The notes under the pieces: generated by a model | Told to the model about the DNA's origin: nothing | Database searches by the model: none | Seen by the model: the letters and a program-made list of their open reading frames with translations, nothing else | Assembly (NCBI GenBank): GCA_016212005.1 | Contig: JACRHP010000016.1 | Location: 1 to 61,626 of the forward strand | Reading direction: 5' to 3' | From: Candidatus Omnitrophota bacterium | Lineage (GTDB): Bacteria > Omnitrophota > Gorgyraeia > Zapsychrales > Zapsychraceae | DNA: 61,626 nucleotides | Shown here: piece by piece, positions 46,196-55,130 of the stretch | Numbering within the stretch: the first letter of the stretch is position 1 | Layout: every line of letters begins with the position of its first letter | Made by a program: the position numbers and the translations under genes

Positions 46196-47472
46196 TGCGG
46201 CACCTCCTTACGTTTTTTTTCCACGGGCAGCAGGACGGTAAACGTCGTCGTCTGCACCTGGATGTCCCCGCCGTATTTTTTGACGATTTCCCGGCTGACG
46301 CTCAAGTCCAGCCCCGTCCCCTGGCCGACGGCTTTGGCCGTGAAAAACGGGTCGAGTATTTGATCCAGGTTTTGTTTGTCGATGTCCTTGCCGGTCTCGC
46401 GGATATCGACACAGACATTTTTGTCCCGCCGGTACGTCGTCACTTCAATGACGCCGTCTTCTTCGACGGCCTGCATGGCGTTGAGGAACAGGTTGATGAA
46501 CACCTGGCCGAGTTGCTGGGGGTTGCACTGGATAAACGGGGTATCGCCGTAATTCTTTCTGAACCGGGATTTGTGTTTGATTTCTCCCTGCAGGATGGTG
46601 AGGATAGCTTCAATAATATGTTCGATTTTTATGAGTTCCAGGTCACCCCGGTCTTCGCGCGCGAAGGTGCGCAGGTTGGTTATGATCTTCCGGATGCGTT
46701 CAATGCCTTTCTGGTTGTCCGTCAGGAGGTTGTCGACGTCGCCCAGGATGTAATCGAGGTTGATCTCTTCCTCCAGCTTCGTTATTTCCCCGGCGATGGA
46801 TTTGGCCTTGGGCAGATTTTCTTCCTGCACGCTTTCCTTGAGATGGTTTGCCATCACGAGGACCTTGCCGTAATCGCTGACGTACCGGCCCAGGACGTCC
46901 ATGTTGCTGCTGATAAACCCCATAGGGTTGTTAATTTCCTGCGCCGCGCCGGCGGCCAGCTGGCCGATGGACGCCAGTTGGCGGCACTGGAAGAGGTTGA
47001 CCTCAAGTTCCGCCCAGGCGGCCAGGCCCTCGAGCATCTTTTTTTCTTCTCCGGTCAATTCCCGGGGGACCGTGTCCTGGATGCAAAACGCGCCTATCCT
47101 GAAGCCCGTGGTATTTGACAGCGGATATCCGGCATAAAAACGGATGTACGGTTTTCCGGTAACGAAGGGGTTGTCCGCGAACCTCGGGTCTTTTTTTGTG
47201 TCCGGGACAAGTAATAACCCGTCATGGACCACGGCGTGGCCGCAGAAAGAGACAGCCCGCGGTCCTCCCGTGGATTCAGTGCCGATGCGGGATTTGAACC
47301 ATACGCGGCCACCGTCGACGAGACTTAACGTAATGAACGGTACGTTGAAAATATGTTTTGCCATTCTCACGATACGGTCAAACCGTTCTTCGGCCGGCGT
47401 GTCGAGGATGTTCAGGGCCCTTAACGCGGTAAGCCGTTCGGTTTCATTTCTGGGGACAGGGGCCTCGAGCAT
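46192..47472 (-). CDS. GAF-domain histidine-kinase-like protein with degenerate catalytic motifs
   Basis: GAF N-term; [21 protein letters not shown] (H to Q); DIRETGKDIDKQNLDQILDPFF; GTGLDLSVSREIVKKYGG. Confidence 0.88.
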   Translation of the reverse strand: MLEAPVPRNETERLTALRALNILDTPAEERFDRIVRMAKHIFNVPFITLSLVDGGRVWFKSRIGTESTGGPRAVSFCGHAVVHDGLLLVPDTKKDPRFADNPFVTGKPYIRFYAGYPLSNTTGFRIGAFCIQDTVPRELTGEEKKMLEGLAAWAELEVNLFQCRQLASIGQLAAGAAQEINNPMGFISSNMDVLGRYVSDYGKVLVMANHLKESVQEENLPKAKSIAGEITKLEEEINLDYILGDVDNLLTDNQKGIERIRKIITNLRTFAREDRGDLELIKIEHIIEAILTILQGEIKHKSRFRKNYGDTPFIQCNPQQLGQVFINLFLNAMQAVEEDGVIEVTTYRRDKNVCVDIRETGKDIDKQNLDQILDPFFTAKAVGQGTGLDLSVSREIVKKYGGDIQVQTTTFTVLLPVEKKRKEVPQ

Positions 47473-47490
47473 AACTCGCTCCTTGGTATA

Positions 47491-47575
47491 GTTGTAAGTC
47501 GTAAGTGATAAGTCGTAAGCGGGATAATCTAATTTTTTAGTTCTACTTACGACTTATGACTTACCACTTACCACT
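47491..47575. repeat. hairpin of degenerate 7-mer repeats (class CGTAAGT)
   Basis: gttgtaa gtcgtaa gtgataa gtcgtaa ... ctactta cgactta tgactta ccactta. Confidence 0.8.
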
Positions 47576-47580
47576 AGAAT

Positions 47581-49428
47581 TCATGTTTTAACAATGTCAT
47601 TTTCCATCCATTCCAGTTCACACGCCAGGGCCGCCCGGGCGACCGCGATATTCTGCCGGTCGCTGTTATGCTGTTCCAGGCGCAGCAGCCGGTCGATGCG
47701 TTCGCGCGCCGTCCGGCTGTAGAGGTCGGCCAGGTCCAGGACGTGCTTGTTTTCGTTTTGGGCCAGATGATGCGCGTACGCGCAGACGGCGGCCATGACG
47801 AAAAGTTCGACACCGATGTCCACGAGGCGGTTCAAAAGCGCCTGTTTTGCTTCCATTTTTTTCTGGTAACGCAGCATCCGGTGGAAAATGGTCCGGGCCA
47901 GGCGTTGGCTGGAGTGCTGGAGGTACACCGCGTGGGCTTTCAGCCGCGGGTGGATCTGCGGCGCGGGCCCCGGCGGCAGCCACAGCTTCGGGTACCAGGT
48001 CAGATAATAACTCAACAGATGCCCAATGCTTTTTAGTTTGACGGCAGTGGAGGTTTTGCCGCTTAAAAGAGGTTTGAGCCTGGCCAGGTGCGGGTCGAGG
48101 GCCTCGCGCGCGATGAACAGGTGCATGATCTCGGAGGTCCCTTCGATGATCTGGTTGATCCGCACGTCCCGCAGCACCCGTTCCACGGGCCAGTCTTTTT
48201 CTCCCCGGGCCTTGAGCGACTGCTGCTGCTCGTAGCCCGAGCCGCCGCGGATCTGCAGGGTCTCGTCGGCGATGAGCCAGCTGTGGTACGTGCAGAAATA
48301 TTTGGCGATGGCCGCTTCCAGGCGGATGTCCTTGTTTTTATCGTCGGCCATGGCGGAGGTGAGCCAGGTGACCGCGTCCATGGCAAAGGTGTGGCTGGCG
48401 ATGTAGCCGATCTTGACGGCGACGCTCTCGTGTTCGCCGATGGCCGCGCCCCACTGCTGGCGTTCCTTCGACCACTGCCGCGCGACCCGCAGACACCATT
48501 TGGCGATTCCCGTGGAGGCCGCCGGAAGGGTGAGCCGTCCGGTATTGAGCGTCATCAGCGCCAGTTTAAGCCCTTCCCCTTCTCCCAGGATGATATTTTC
48601 CCGCGGGACCTTGACGTTATTGAAACGCAAAATTCCGTTCTGGATGCCATGCAGACCCATGAACATGCAGCGGTGGACGACTTCAAACCCCGGAGTGTTT
48701 GTCTCGACAATGAAAGCGGTGATCTGTTTGTGCTCCTTGCCGTTGACCACCTTGGGAGGGGTGACCGCCATCACGACGATCACCTGGGCGATATTTCCGT
48801 TGGTGCACCAGAGTTTCTCGCCGTTGATGAGAAAATATTTTCCGTCTTCGACGGGGGTGGCGGTGGTGGTCATCCGCCGCGGGTCGGAACCGGCCTGCGC
48901 CTCGGTCAACGCGAACGCCGAAATGGCGCCCTTGGCGAACATCGGGAGATATTTGGCTTTTTGTTCTTCGGTGCCGAATAATTTCAAAGGCTGCGGAACG
49001 CCGATACTTTGGTGAGCGGAAAGTAAAACGGCCGTCGAGCCGCAGTAGCTGGACACCAGGTGGATCGCCCTGTTGTAATTGACCTGGCTCATGCCCAGCC
49101 CGCCGTATTTTTCGGGGACCTTGATGGCGAAGGCGCCCAGGCCGGCCAGGCCCTTGATGACGTTCTCGGGGATGATCCCGGTCTGGTCGACGGCGTTGGG
49201 GTCCAGGTTGTTTTTCAGGAATGTTCCGAGTTTCTCCAGGAAGGCGTCGCCCTTGCGTTTGTCTTGCGCGGACTGGACCGGGAACGGGTGGATGAGCGGC
49301 CAGTCCACTTTGCCATGAAAGATCTCCAGGGCGAAACTGGGATATTTCCATTCGGCCTCGCGCGACTGTTCGGCGAATTCGAGCGAGGCCTTTTTTTCGG
49401 CACCGATGTTTTTATCGTACAGGCTCAT
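47581..49428 (-). CDS. acyl-CoA dehydrogenase
   Basis: FALTEAQAGSDPRRMTTTATPVEDGKYFLINGEKLWCTNGNIA; RDVRINQIIEGTSEIMHLFIAREAL. Confidence 0.95.
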   Translation of the reverse strand: MSLYDKNIGAEKKASLEFAEQSREAEWKYPSFALEIFHGKVDWPLIHPFPVQSAQDKRKGDAFLEKLGTFLKNNLDPNAVDQTGIIPENVIKGLAGLGAFAIKVPEKYGGLGMSQVNYNRAIHLVSSYCGSTAVLLSAHQSIGVPQPLKLFGTEEQKAKYLPMFAKGAISAFALTEAQAGSDPRRMTTTATPVEDGKYFLINGEKLWCTNGNIAQVIVVMAVTPPKVVNGKEHKQITAFIVETNTPGFEVVHRCMFMGLHGIQNGILRFNNVKVPRENIILGEGEGLKLALMTLNTGRLTLPAASTGIAKWCLRVARQWSKERQQWGAAIGEHESVAVKIGYIASHTFAMDAVTWLTSAMADDKNKDIRLEAAIAKYFCTYHSWLIADETLQIRGGSGYEQQQSLKARGEKDWPVERVLRDVRINQIIEGTSEIMHLFIAREALDPHLARLKPLLSGKTSTAVKLKSIGHLLSYYLTWYPKLWLPPGPAPQIHPRLKAHAVYLQHSSQRLARTIFHRMLRYQKKMEAKQALLNRLVDIGVELFVMAAVCAYAHHLAQNENKHVLDLADLYSRTARERIDRLLRLEQHNSDRQNIAVARAALACELEWMENDIVKT

Positions 49429-49457
49429 TATCCGCCCTCCCGTAAAATGTCTGCGGA

Positions 49458-49690
49458 TAACCCCGACGAGTATGGCAAAATTATCGTCCCCTGAAATCGC
49501 AAAGCGATTTCGGGGATTTAATCCCGGAGATTCTTCGAATCTCTCGGGAAAGAAAATTTTGCCATATCTTATCCCGAGAAATTTCTCAAAGAGAAATTTC
49601 CGGGACTTTACCCCTGAAATCGCTGTGCGATTTCAGGGGGCGAGTCGGGGTAAATCAGGTATCACCCCGCTTTAGCGGGGTGGAGTTCCA
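49458..49690. repeat. nested palindromic intergenic element
   Basis: multiple hairpins cccctgaaatcgc/gcgatttcgggg, cccggagattc/gaatctctcggg and inverted copies, plus accccgctttagcggggt. Confidence 0.75.
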
Positions 49691-49808
49691 TTCCGACGTG
49701 TTGTCCCCGTGAAAGTTACGTGGTTTTAGTATAAATATAATTAATATTAAAAGCAAGGGACGCGTTGATTTTTTTGGAGTGAAGGAGCGCAGGGTTCCTT
49801 AGGTTTGT

Positions 49809-50864
49809 TCAAGGAGTTAGGGCAACTAACGTCTCGATATGGCGGGTCTTGGGGAAAAAGTCGAACGGCGTAATCTTACGGATGGTCCACCCTTGCTTGA
49901 TAAATCCGGTCAGGTCTCGCGCGAGGGTTTGCGGGTTGCAGGAAAGATAAAAAAGCCGGTTAAATGTCCGGGCCTGGGTGAGGACTTCCAGCGCCCGCGG
50001 GCTCAATCCGGCGCGCGGCGGGTCGATGACGGCGACCTTTGGCGCGTCATCCGCCTCTTGGGCCAATAATGTTGGCAGGGTCTCTTCCATCCGTCCCGCG
50101 ATGATCTCGGCGTGCGTCAGGCGGTGGTAGTCCAGGTTGTAGCGCGCCAGCGTCGTGGATTGGGCGTTTTCTTCCAGGAGGAATATTTTTCGCGCCTGGT
50201 CGGTAAGCGCGATCGAAAAAAGTCCCACCCCGGCGTACAAGTCGAATAATACTGGATTTTTTTGCCAGCAGTCGAACGCCTTGATCCGTTGGAAAAGTCC
50301 CGGGAGGATCGAAAGGTTGGCCTGGAAAAATGTCTCCAGGGAATAGAATATGCGCCTGCCTTCGATTTCGGTCCACAAATAATCTTCCGGGTCCAGGCGG
50401 CAGGAACGCCGGCCGATGCCGCCCCAGCGGACGCGGCCGTCGTCGCCGGTGCGCACCACAAGGTTGGCCAGCCGGTACCGCGCCGGCGCGTTTTTTTGCA
50501 GGTGGTCGCGTAACTCCGGCAAAAAGGCCGAGATCGGCTCCCTGGCGATTGGACAGGCCTCAACGGGGATAATCCCGTTTTGGGCAGGCGTGAACCCGAT
50601 GAGGACGCGGCCGTCGCGCGCGCGGATAAATTTTAAGTCCAGCCGGTTGCGGTAATGGTAGGGCTTGGGCGAAGGGACAATGGGTGCGAAACAGTCGTCG
50701 GTAACGGCGAGTTTTTCCTGCAGAAGCTCCTTGACCAGCCGCTGTTTAAGGTCGAGTTCCCGCGCGTACGGGATGTCCTGGTAAGCGCATCCCCCGCATT
50801 GGCCGAAAACAGGGCATAACGGCTGGATAGTTGTAGTCGGCTCTGGTTGGGAAACGGATGTCAT
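49809..50864 (-). CDS. TrmA/RlmD-family RNA (uracil-C5)-methyltransferase
   Basis: CPVFGQCGGCAYQDIPYARELDLKQRLV; LFDLYAGVGLFSIALTD; VIDPPRAGLSPRALEVL; FYLSCNPQTLARDL. Confidence 0.92.
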   Translation of the reverse strand: MTSVSQPEPTTTIQPLCPVFGQCGGCAYQDIPYARELDLKQRLVKELLQEKLAVTDDCFAPIVPSPKPYHYRNRLDLKFIRARDGRVLIGFTPAQNGIIPVEACPIAREPISAFLPELRDHLQKNAPARYRLANLVVRTGDDGRVRWGGIGRRSCRLDPEDYLWTEIEGRRIFYSLETFFQANLSILPGLFQRIKAFDCWQKNPVLFDLYAGVGLFSIALTDQARKIFLLEENAQSTTLARYNLDYHRLTHAEIIAGRMEETLPTLLAQEADDAPKVAVIDPPRAGLSPRALEVLTQARTFNRLFYLSCNPQTLARDLTGFIKQGWTIRKITPFDFFPKTRHIETLVALTP

Positions 50865-50868
50865 CGTC

Positions 50869-51426
50869 TTAGCGGATACGGAATGAACCCATGATGCGTT
50901 TGGCTTCACCGAGATGTTTCGCGTAGTCCGCGGCCATCGCCGTGTAGGTGACCTGGTAAGCGGTCGTCCCCGCCAGCGTCCAGAGGCACATATATTGCAG
51001 TTTCACGTCCGGGCCTTTCCCGATGAAGATGAACTGGTGCCCGTCGCGGCCGGCGAGGAAGGCCGGTGAGGAATCGAGGATCTCCAGGTTGGTCTCAAAG
51101 ACGACCTGCATCTGGTGGATGGCCCGTTGCGAATATTCTTCCAGGGACATCGGTTTGGCCGAAATGTCCTGCACGACGACGTTGACGCTTTCCTGGAACC
51201 GGTCGAGCGCGGTATCGGGCGGCGAGTAAAAAATGGCCGCCGCCCCCCCGGTATTTTCCGCCATCGACCAGCGCGCCGGATACCTCATGCTGAACCCGTA
51301 GCGGGCGTTTTCGTAGCTCAAGGTACGGTATTGCCGGGAATAGAACCACCCGACGGCCAGGATCAGGGCAAGGCCGGTGGCCGCGGTTATGGCGGCGATG
51401 AACGTTTGTTGTTGGCGACGTTGCAT
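50869..51426 (-). CDS. PsbP-like/hypothetical membrane-anchored protein
   Basis: N-terminal TM; ENARYGFSMRYPARWSMAENTGGAAAIF; C-term SFRIR. Confidence 0.6.
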   Translation of the reverse strand: MQRRQQQTFIAAITAATGLALILAVGWFYSRQYRTLSYENARYGFSMRYPARWSMAENTGGAAAIFYSPPDTALDRFQESVNVVVQDISAKPMSLEEYSQRAIHQMQVVFETNLEILDSSPAFLAGRDGHQFIFIGKGPDVKLQYMCLWTLAGTTAYQVTYTAMAADYAKHLGEAKRIMGSFRIR

Positions 51427-51441
51427 TATTTGTTGGGGAAA

Positions 51442-51520
51442 ATCGTATCTCGTATCTCGTATTTCGTATCTCGGAAAACATTCTCCGAGATACGAGCGAC
51501 GATATACGCGATACGATCAT
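51442..51520. repeat. hairpin of degenerate 7-mer repeats (class TCTCGTA)
   Basis: aatcgta tctcgta tctcgta tttcgta tctcgga ... ccgagat acgagcg acgatat acgcgat acgatca. Confidence 0.8.
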
Positions 51521-53637
51521 TATTGATAGAATTTCTTTTTTTCATCCTGCAATTTCATCAAATATGCCGCCGGACGGAAACGTTCCGCCTGGAATTTGTC
51601 CCGCAGCCGGTTCAGTTCAGCGACGATTGGCGCGAGCCCGATGGTATCCGCGTAACGCAGCAATCCGCCGTGAAAGGCCGGGAACCCGGTACCGAAAATC
51701 ATCCCCACGTCAATGGCGCCGGGCGCGTCCACGATCCCTTCTTCCAGGCAGCGCGCCGCTTCGTTGATCATTAGATACAGCATGCGCCTTAGAGCCTCTT
51801 CGTTGTCGGAGGCGGCACCGTCACCTGGTTTTGTCCCCGCAGTGACCGCGGGGTTCGGGACATGTTGCCCCTGGTACAGATAAAATCCTTTCCCGGATTT
51901 TTTCCCGAGAAACCCCCGGGCGCAGACTTTTTCAAAAATGTCGACGGGTTTAAACCGTTCTCCCAATCCTTTCTCAAGGATGTGCAGGACCTTGCTGCCC
52001 ACATCAAGTCCGACTTCATCGGTGAGCGTGAACGGCCCCATCGGCATGCCGAAATCGGTCATGATCTTGTCAACGGCGACGATCGAAAGCCCCTCTTCCA
52101 AAAGCCGTCCGGCCTCGTTGATGTATCCGAGTAAAATACGGTTGACCACGAATCCGCAGGAATCCTTGACGACGATCGGTGTCTTGCCCAGCCGCTTGAC
52201 CAGCGTCAGAGTGCTCGCCAGTGTTTCTTTGCTGGTGTGTGCCGTTGTGATGATCTCAACGAGCGGCATCTTGTGGACGGGGTTAAAAAAATGCAGGCCG
52301 ATCACTTTCGCCGGGTCCTTCGTTTCTTTGGCCATTTCGGTAACGGATAAGGCCGAGGTATTGGTCGCCAAAATCGTTTGTGGGCCAACGGCGGCGCTCA
52401 ATTCACGAAAAACCTTACGCTTAACTTCCATATTTTCAACAACCGCCTCGATCACGATGTCGGCATTGGTAAAGCCGCTGTAATCGAGGGTCGTGGTGAT
52501 CTTGTCCATTTTGACGACCGCTTCATGCGGCTTCATGCGGCGTTTTTTCACGGCGTCACGGTAAAGTTTGGCCGCCGAGCGCACACCGAGGGCGAGCGCG
52601 TCGTAATTGATATCTTTCAAGCGTACCCAAATGTCCGAATAGCTCAACAGCTGGGCGATGCCTCCACCCATGACTCCGGCGCCGAGCACGCCGCATTTTT
52701 CGATTCTGGCGGGCGAAACACCTTCCACGGTGAGCTTGCGGCATTGTTCGGAAATGTAGAAAACGTGGATGAGATTTTTGGAGATCGCGGTCGTGGCCAG
52801 TTCGCCGAATCCCCGCGCCTCTGCCTCAAGACCTTTGGTCCGGTCCAGGTAGAAATTTTTTTTGATAACGGCAATGGCTTGGAGCGGTGCCGGATAAAAT
52901 CCTTTGGTATTTTTCAGGACGGACTGGACGGAACGCCGGAAGATGAGCCATTGGCCTAAAAAGGATGTTTCGAGGAAGGCGGGAAGACCTCTTGCTTTAC
53001 GGCGCGCGTATTTATTGGAGATGATGCGCCCCTTAAGGATATCTTCGATAAATTCATTGAGAGAACGGTCTAATCCGTTCTGTGGTGCCAGTCGGTCCAC
53101 CAAACCTAAGCGCAGCGCTTTCTTAGCGTCAACAGGTTTGCCGGTGAGGATCATTGTCATGGCCTCGGGTAGACCAATCAACCGCGGCAGCCGGTACGTC
53201 CCGCCGAACGCGGGAAAGATGCCGAGGTTGACTTCCGGTAAACCGATACGGACTTTTTCGTTGAAGGTCGCCAGGCGGTATTGGCACGCCAGCGCCAGCT
53301 CACAGCCGCCGCCGAGCGCGACCCCGTCGATCACGGCGATGGTGGGTACGGGCAAATCTTCAAGTTTATTGAGGATCCCCTGCCCGGCCTTGGCTTTTTG
53401 CCGGCCTTCTTCGGGTTGAGTGATCCCTTCGATCTCCTTGATATCCGCCCCGGCGATGAAGACGTCTTTTTTCTTGCTGGCGATCACCAGCGCTTTGAGG
53501 TGAGGTTTGCGGCGTGCTTCCTCCAGCGCGGCAGCGAGCTCCTTCAAAATTTCGGCGGAAAGAAGGTTGACCTTCGAATCTTTCTGGTCGAATTCGATGA
53601 AGCCGGTGTTGTTGTTTTCGTGATAGGTAATGGACAT
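51520..53637 (-). CDS. enoyl-CoA hydratase / 3-hydroxyacyl-CoA dehydrogenase (FadB/FadJ-like)
   Basis: DVFIAGADIKEIEGI; GVALGGGCELALACQYRLA; CGVLGAGVMGGGIAQLLSYSD; GLHFFNPVHKMPLVEII. Confidence 0.96.
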   Translation of the reverse strand: MSITYHENNNTGFIEFDQKDSKVNLLSAEILKELAAALEEARRKPHLKALVIASKKKDVFIAGADIKEIEGITQPEEGRQKAKAGQGILNKLEDLPVPTIAVIDGVALGGGCELALACQYRLATFNEKVRIGLPEVNLGIFPAFGGTYRLPRLIGLPEAMTMILTGKPVDAKKALRLGLVDRLAPQNGLDRSLNEFIEDILKGRIISNKYARRKARGLPAFLETSFLGQWLIFRRSVQSVLKNTKGFYPAPLQAIAVIKKNFYLDRTKGLEAEARGFGELATTAISKNLIHVFYISEQCRKLTVEGVSPARIEKCGVLGAGVMGGGIAQLLSYSDIWVRLKDINYDALALGVRSAAKLYRDAVKKRRMKPHEAVVKMDKITTTLDYSGFTNADIVIEAVVENMEVKRKVFRELSAAVGPQTILATNTSALSVTEMAKETKDPAKVIGLHFFNPVHKMPLVEIITTAHTSKETLASTLTLVKRLGKTPIVVKDSCGFVVNRILLGYINEAGRLLEEGLSIVAVDKIMTDFGMPMGPFTLTDEVGLDVGSKVLHILEKGLGERFKPVDIFEKVCARGFLGKKSGKGFYLYQGQHVPNPAVTAGTKPGDGAASDNEEALRRMLYLMINEAARCLEEGIVDAPGAIDVGMIFGTGFPAFHGGLLRYADTIGLAPIVAELNRLRDKFQAERFRPAAYLMKLQDEKKKFYQ

Positions 53638-53658
53638 ATGTGTAATGAACTTGGCGTG

Positions 53659-53737
53659 ATTAGTAACCAGTCACCAGTCCCCAGTTACCAGAAGCATGTT
53701 TTTTCTGGTTACTGGAGACTGGTTTCTGGTTACTACA
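53659..53737. repeat. hairpin of degenerate 7-mer repeats (class CAGTAAC)
   Basis: tagtaac cagtcac cagtccc cagttac cag ... ctggtta ctggaga ctggttt ctggtta. Confidence 0.8.
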
Positions 53738-53745
53738 TTTCTTTT

Positions 53746-55020
53746 TTATCTCTCCAGTATCACCGCTGCCCCTTGGCCACCGCCGACGCACAGCGAAATG
53801 AGTCCCGTATTGAGGTTGTGGCGATTCATGTGCTTGAGCATGGTGAGGATCAGACGCGCGCCGGTCGTCCCAACCGGGTGCCCGAGGGCAATGGCGCCTC
53901 CGTTGACGTTAAGGATGTTGCGGTCGATCGCGCCGGTGTATCCCTCATAGCCGAATTCTTTGGCGAAGGCCGCAGAGTCCAGCGCCTTGAGACAGGCCAA
54001 AACCTGGGTGGCAAACGCTTCATTGATTTCGATGGCTTGAATATCTTGAAGGCGCATGCCCGCTTTTTTTAAAACCTGCGGGATGGCGTGCGCCGGGCCG
54101 ATACCCATCCGGTGCGGTTCCACGCCGACAAAGGCGTATGCTTTGATAAAACCCAGCGGTTTTAAATTCAATTCTTTTGCTTTCTGTTCGCTGGCGATGA
54201 GCAATGCCGCGGCCCCGTCAGTAACCTGGCTGGAGTTACCCACGGTCACAGTCCCGGAACGCCGGTCGAAGTAAGGTTTTAATTTGGCCAGGGCTTCGAG
54301 CCTTTGTCCTTCGCGCGGACCGTTATCGTGCTCGACGGCCGATCTGTATTTGGGCGGCGGGATGACCGGAACGATCTCTTCGCGCAAAAGCGTTTTTCCA
54401 CGGAGGGCGCGCAAATGGCTTTCCAGCGCGAAGGCGTCCTGCTCTTCGCGGGTGATACCGAATTCTTTGGCCAAAACCTCGGCGGTCAAACCCATGATCA
54501 TTCCGCAAACGGGGTCCGTTAATCCCATTTCCAATCCGACGCGTGGTTTAAGGTAGGCCGGCCTGATTTGACTTAAGGTTTGTAATTTTTGCGGGAATGT
54601 TTTTGCCCGGGAAAGATTTGTCAGTATCTCTTTGAGCTCTTTGGAAAGGTAAAACGGGATATTGCTCATTGATTCGGTTCCCCCGGCGATGTAGCAACTC
54701 CCTTGTTCCAATTGGATCTTCATCGCGGCCTGCACCGCCGCTTCGATGCCGGAGGCGCAGTTGCGGTGCACCGTGTAGGCCGGCACGGTCTTGGGGATAC
54801 CGCTTAAAAGGGAGATCACCCGCGCGATGTTGGCGGCGTCCGCCGGCTGGCTGACGTTACCGAAAATGACTTCGTCGATTTGCCTGGGGGCAATGCCGGT
54901 GCGTTCCAAAAGTTCTCGCGTAGCAATACGACCCAGCTCCTGGGCGTCGAGATCTTTGAACTCCGTGCCCATTTTGCAGAAGGGAGTGCGGATGCCTTCT
55001 ATGATGGCAATGCGTTCCAT
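53746..55020 (-). CDS. thiolase (acetyl-CoA acyltransferase)
   Basis: VHRNCASGIEAAVQAAMKIQ; NVNGGAIALGHPVGTTGAR; SLCVGGGQGAAVILER. Confidence 0.96.
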   Translation of the reverse strand: MERIAIIEGIRTPFCKMGTEFKDLDAQELGRIATRELLERTGIAPRQIDEVIFGNVSQPADAANIARVISLLSGIPKTVPAYTVHRNCASGIEAAVQAAMKIQLEQGSCYIAGGTESMSNIPFYLSKELKEILTNLSRAKTFPQKLQTLSQIRPAYLKPRVGLEMGLTDPVCGMIMGLTAEVLAKEFGITREEQDAFALESHLRALRGKTLLREEIVPVIPPPKYRSAVEHDNGPREGQRLEALAKLKPYFDRRSGTVTVGNSSQVTDGAAALLIASEQKAKELNLKPLGFIKAYAFVGVEPHRMGIGPAHAIPQVLKKAGMRLQDIQAIEINEAFATQVLACLKALDSAAFAKEFGYEGYTGAIDRNILNVNGGAIALGHPVGTTGARLILTMLKHMNRHNLNTGLISLCVGGGQGAAVILER

Positions 55021-55044
55021 TTAAAATTCCTGAATATTCATGTT

Positions 55045-55130
55045 GGGGTCAAGTAGCAAGGGTCAGGGGTCAAGGAGGGTCAAGGTTTTTCCTTGTTCCT
55101 TGACCCATGCCCCATGCCCCTTTTTATTCT
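55045..55130. repeat. hairpin of degenerate 7-mer repeats (class GGTCAAG)
   Basis: caagggt caggggt caagga gggtcaagg ... ccttgtt ccttgac ccatgcc ccatgcc cc. Confidence 0.7.
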
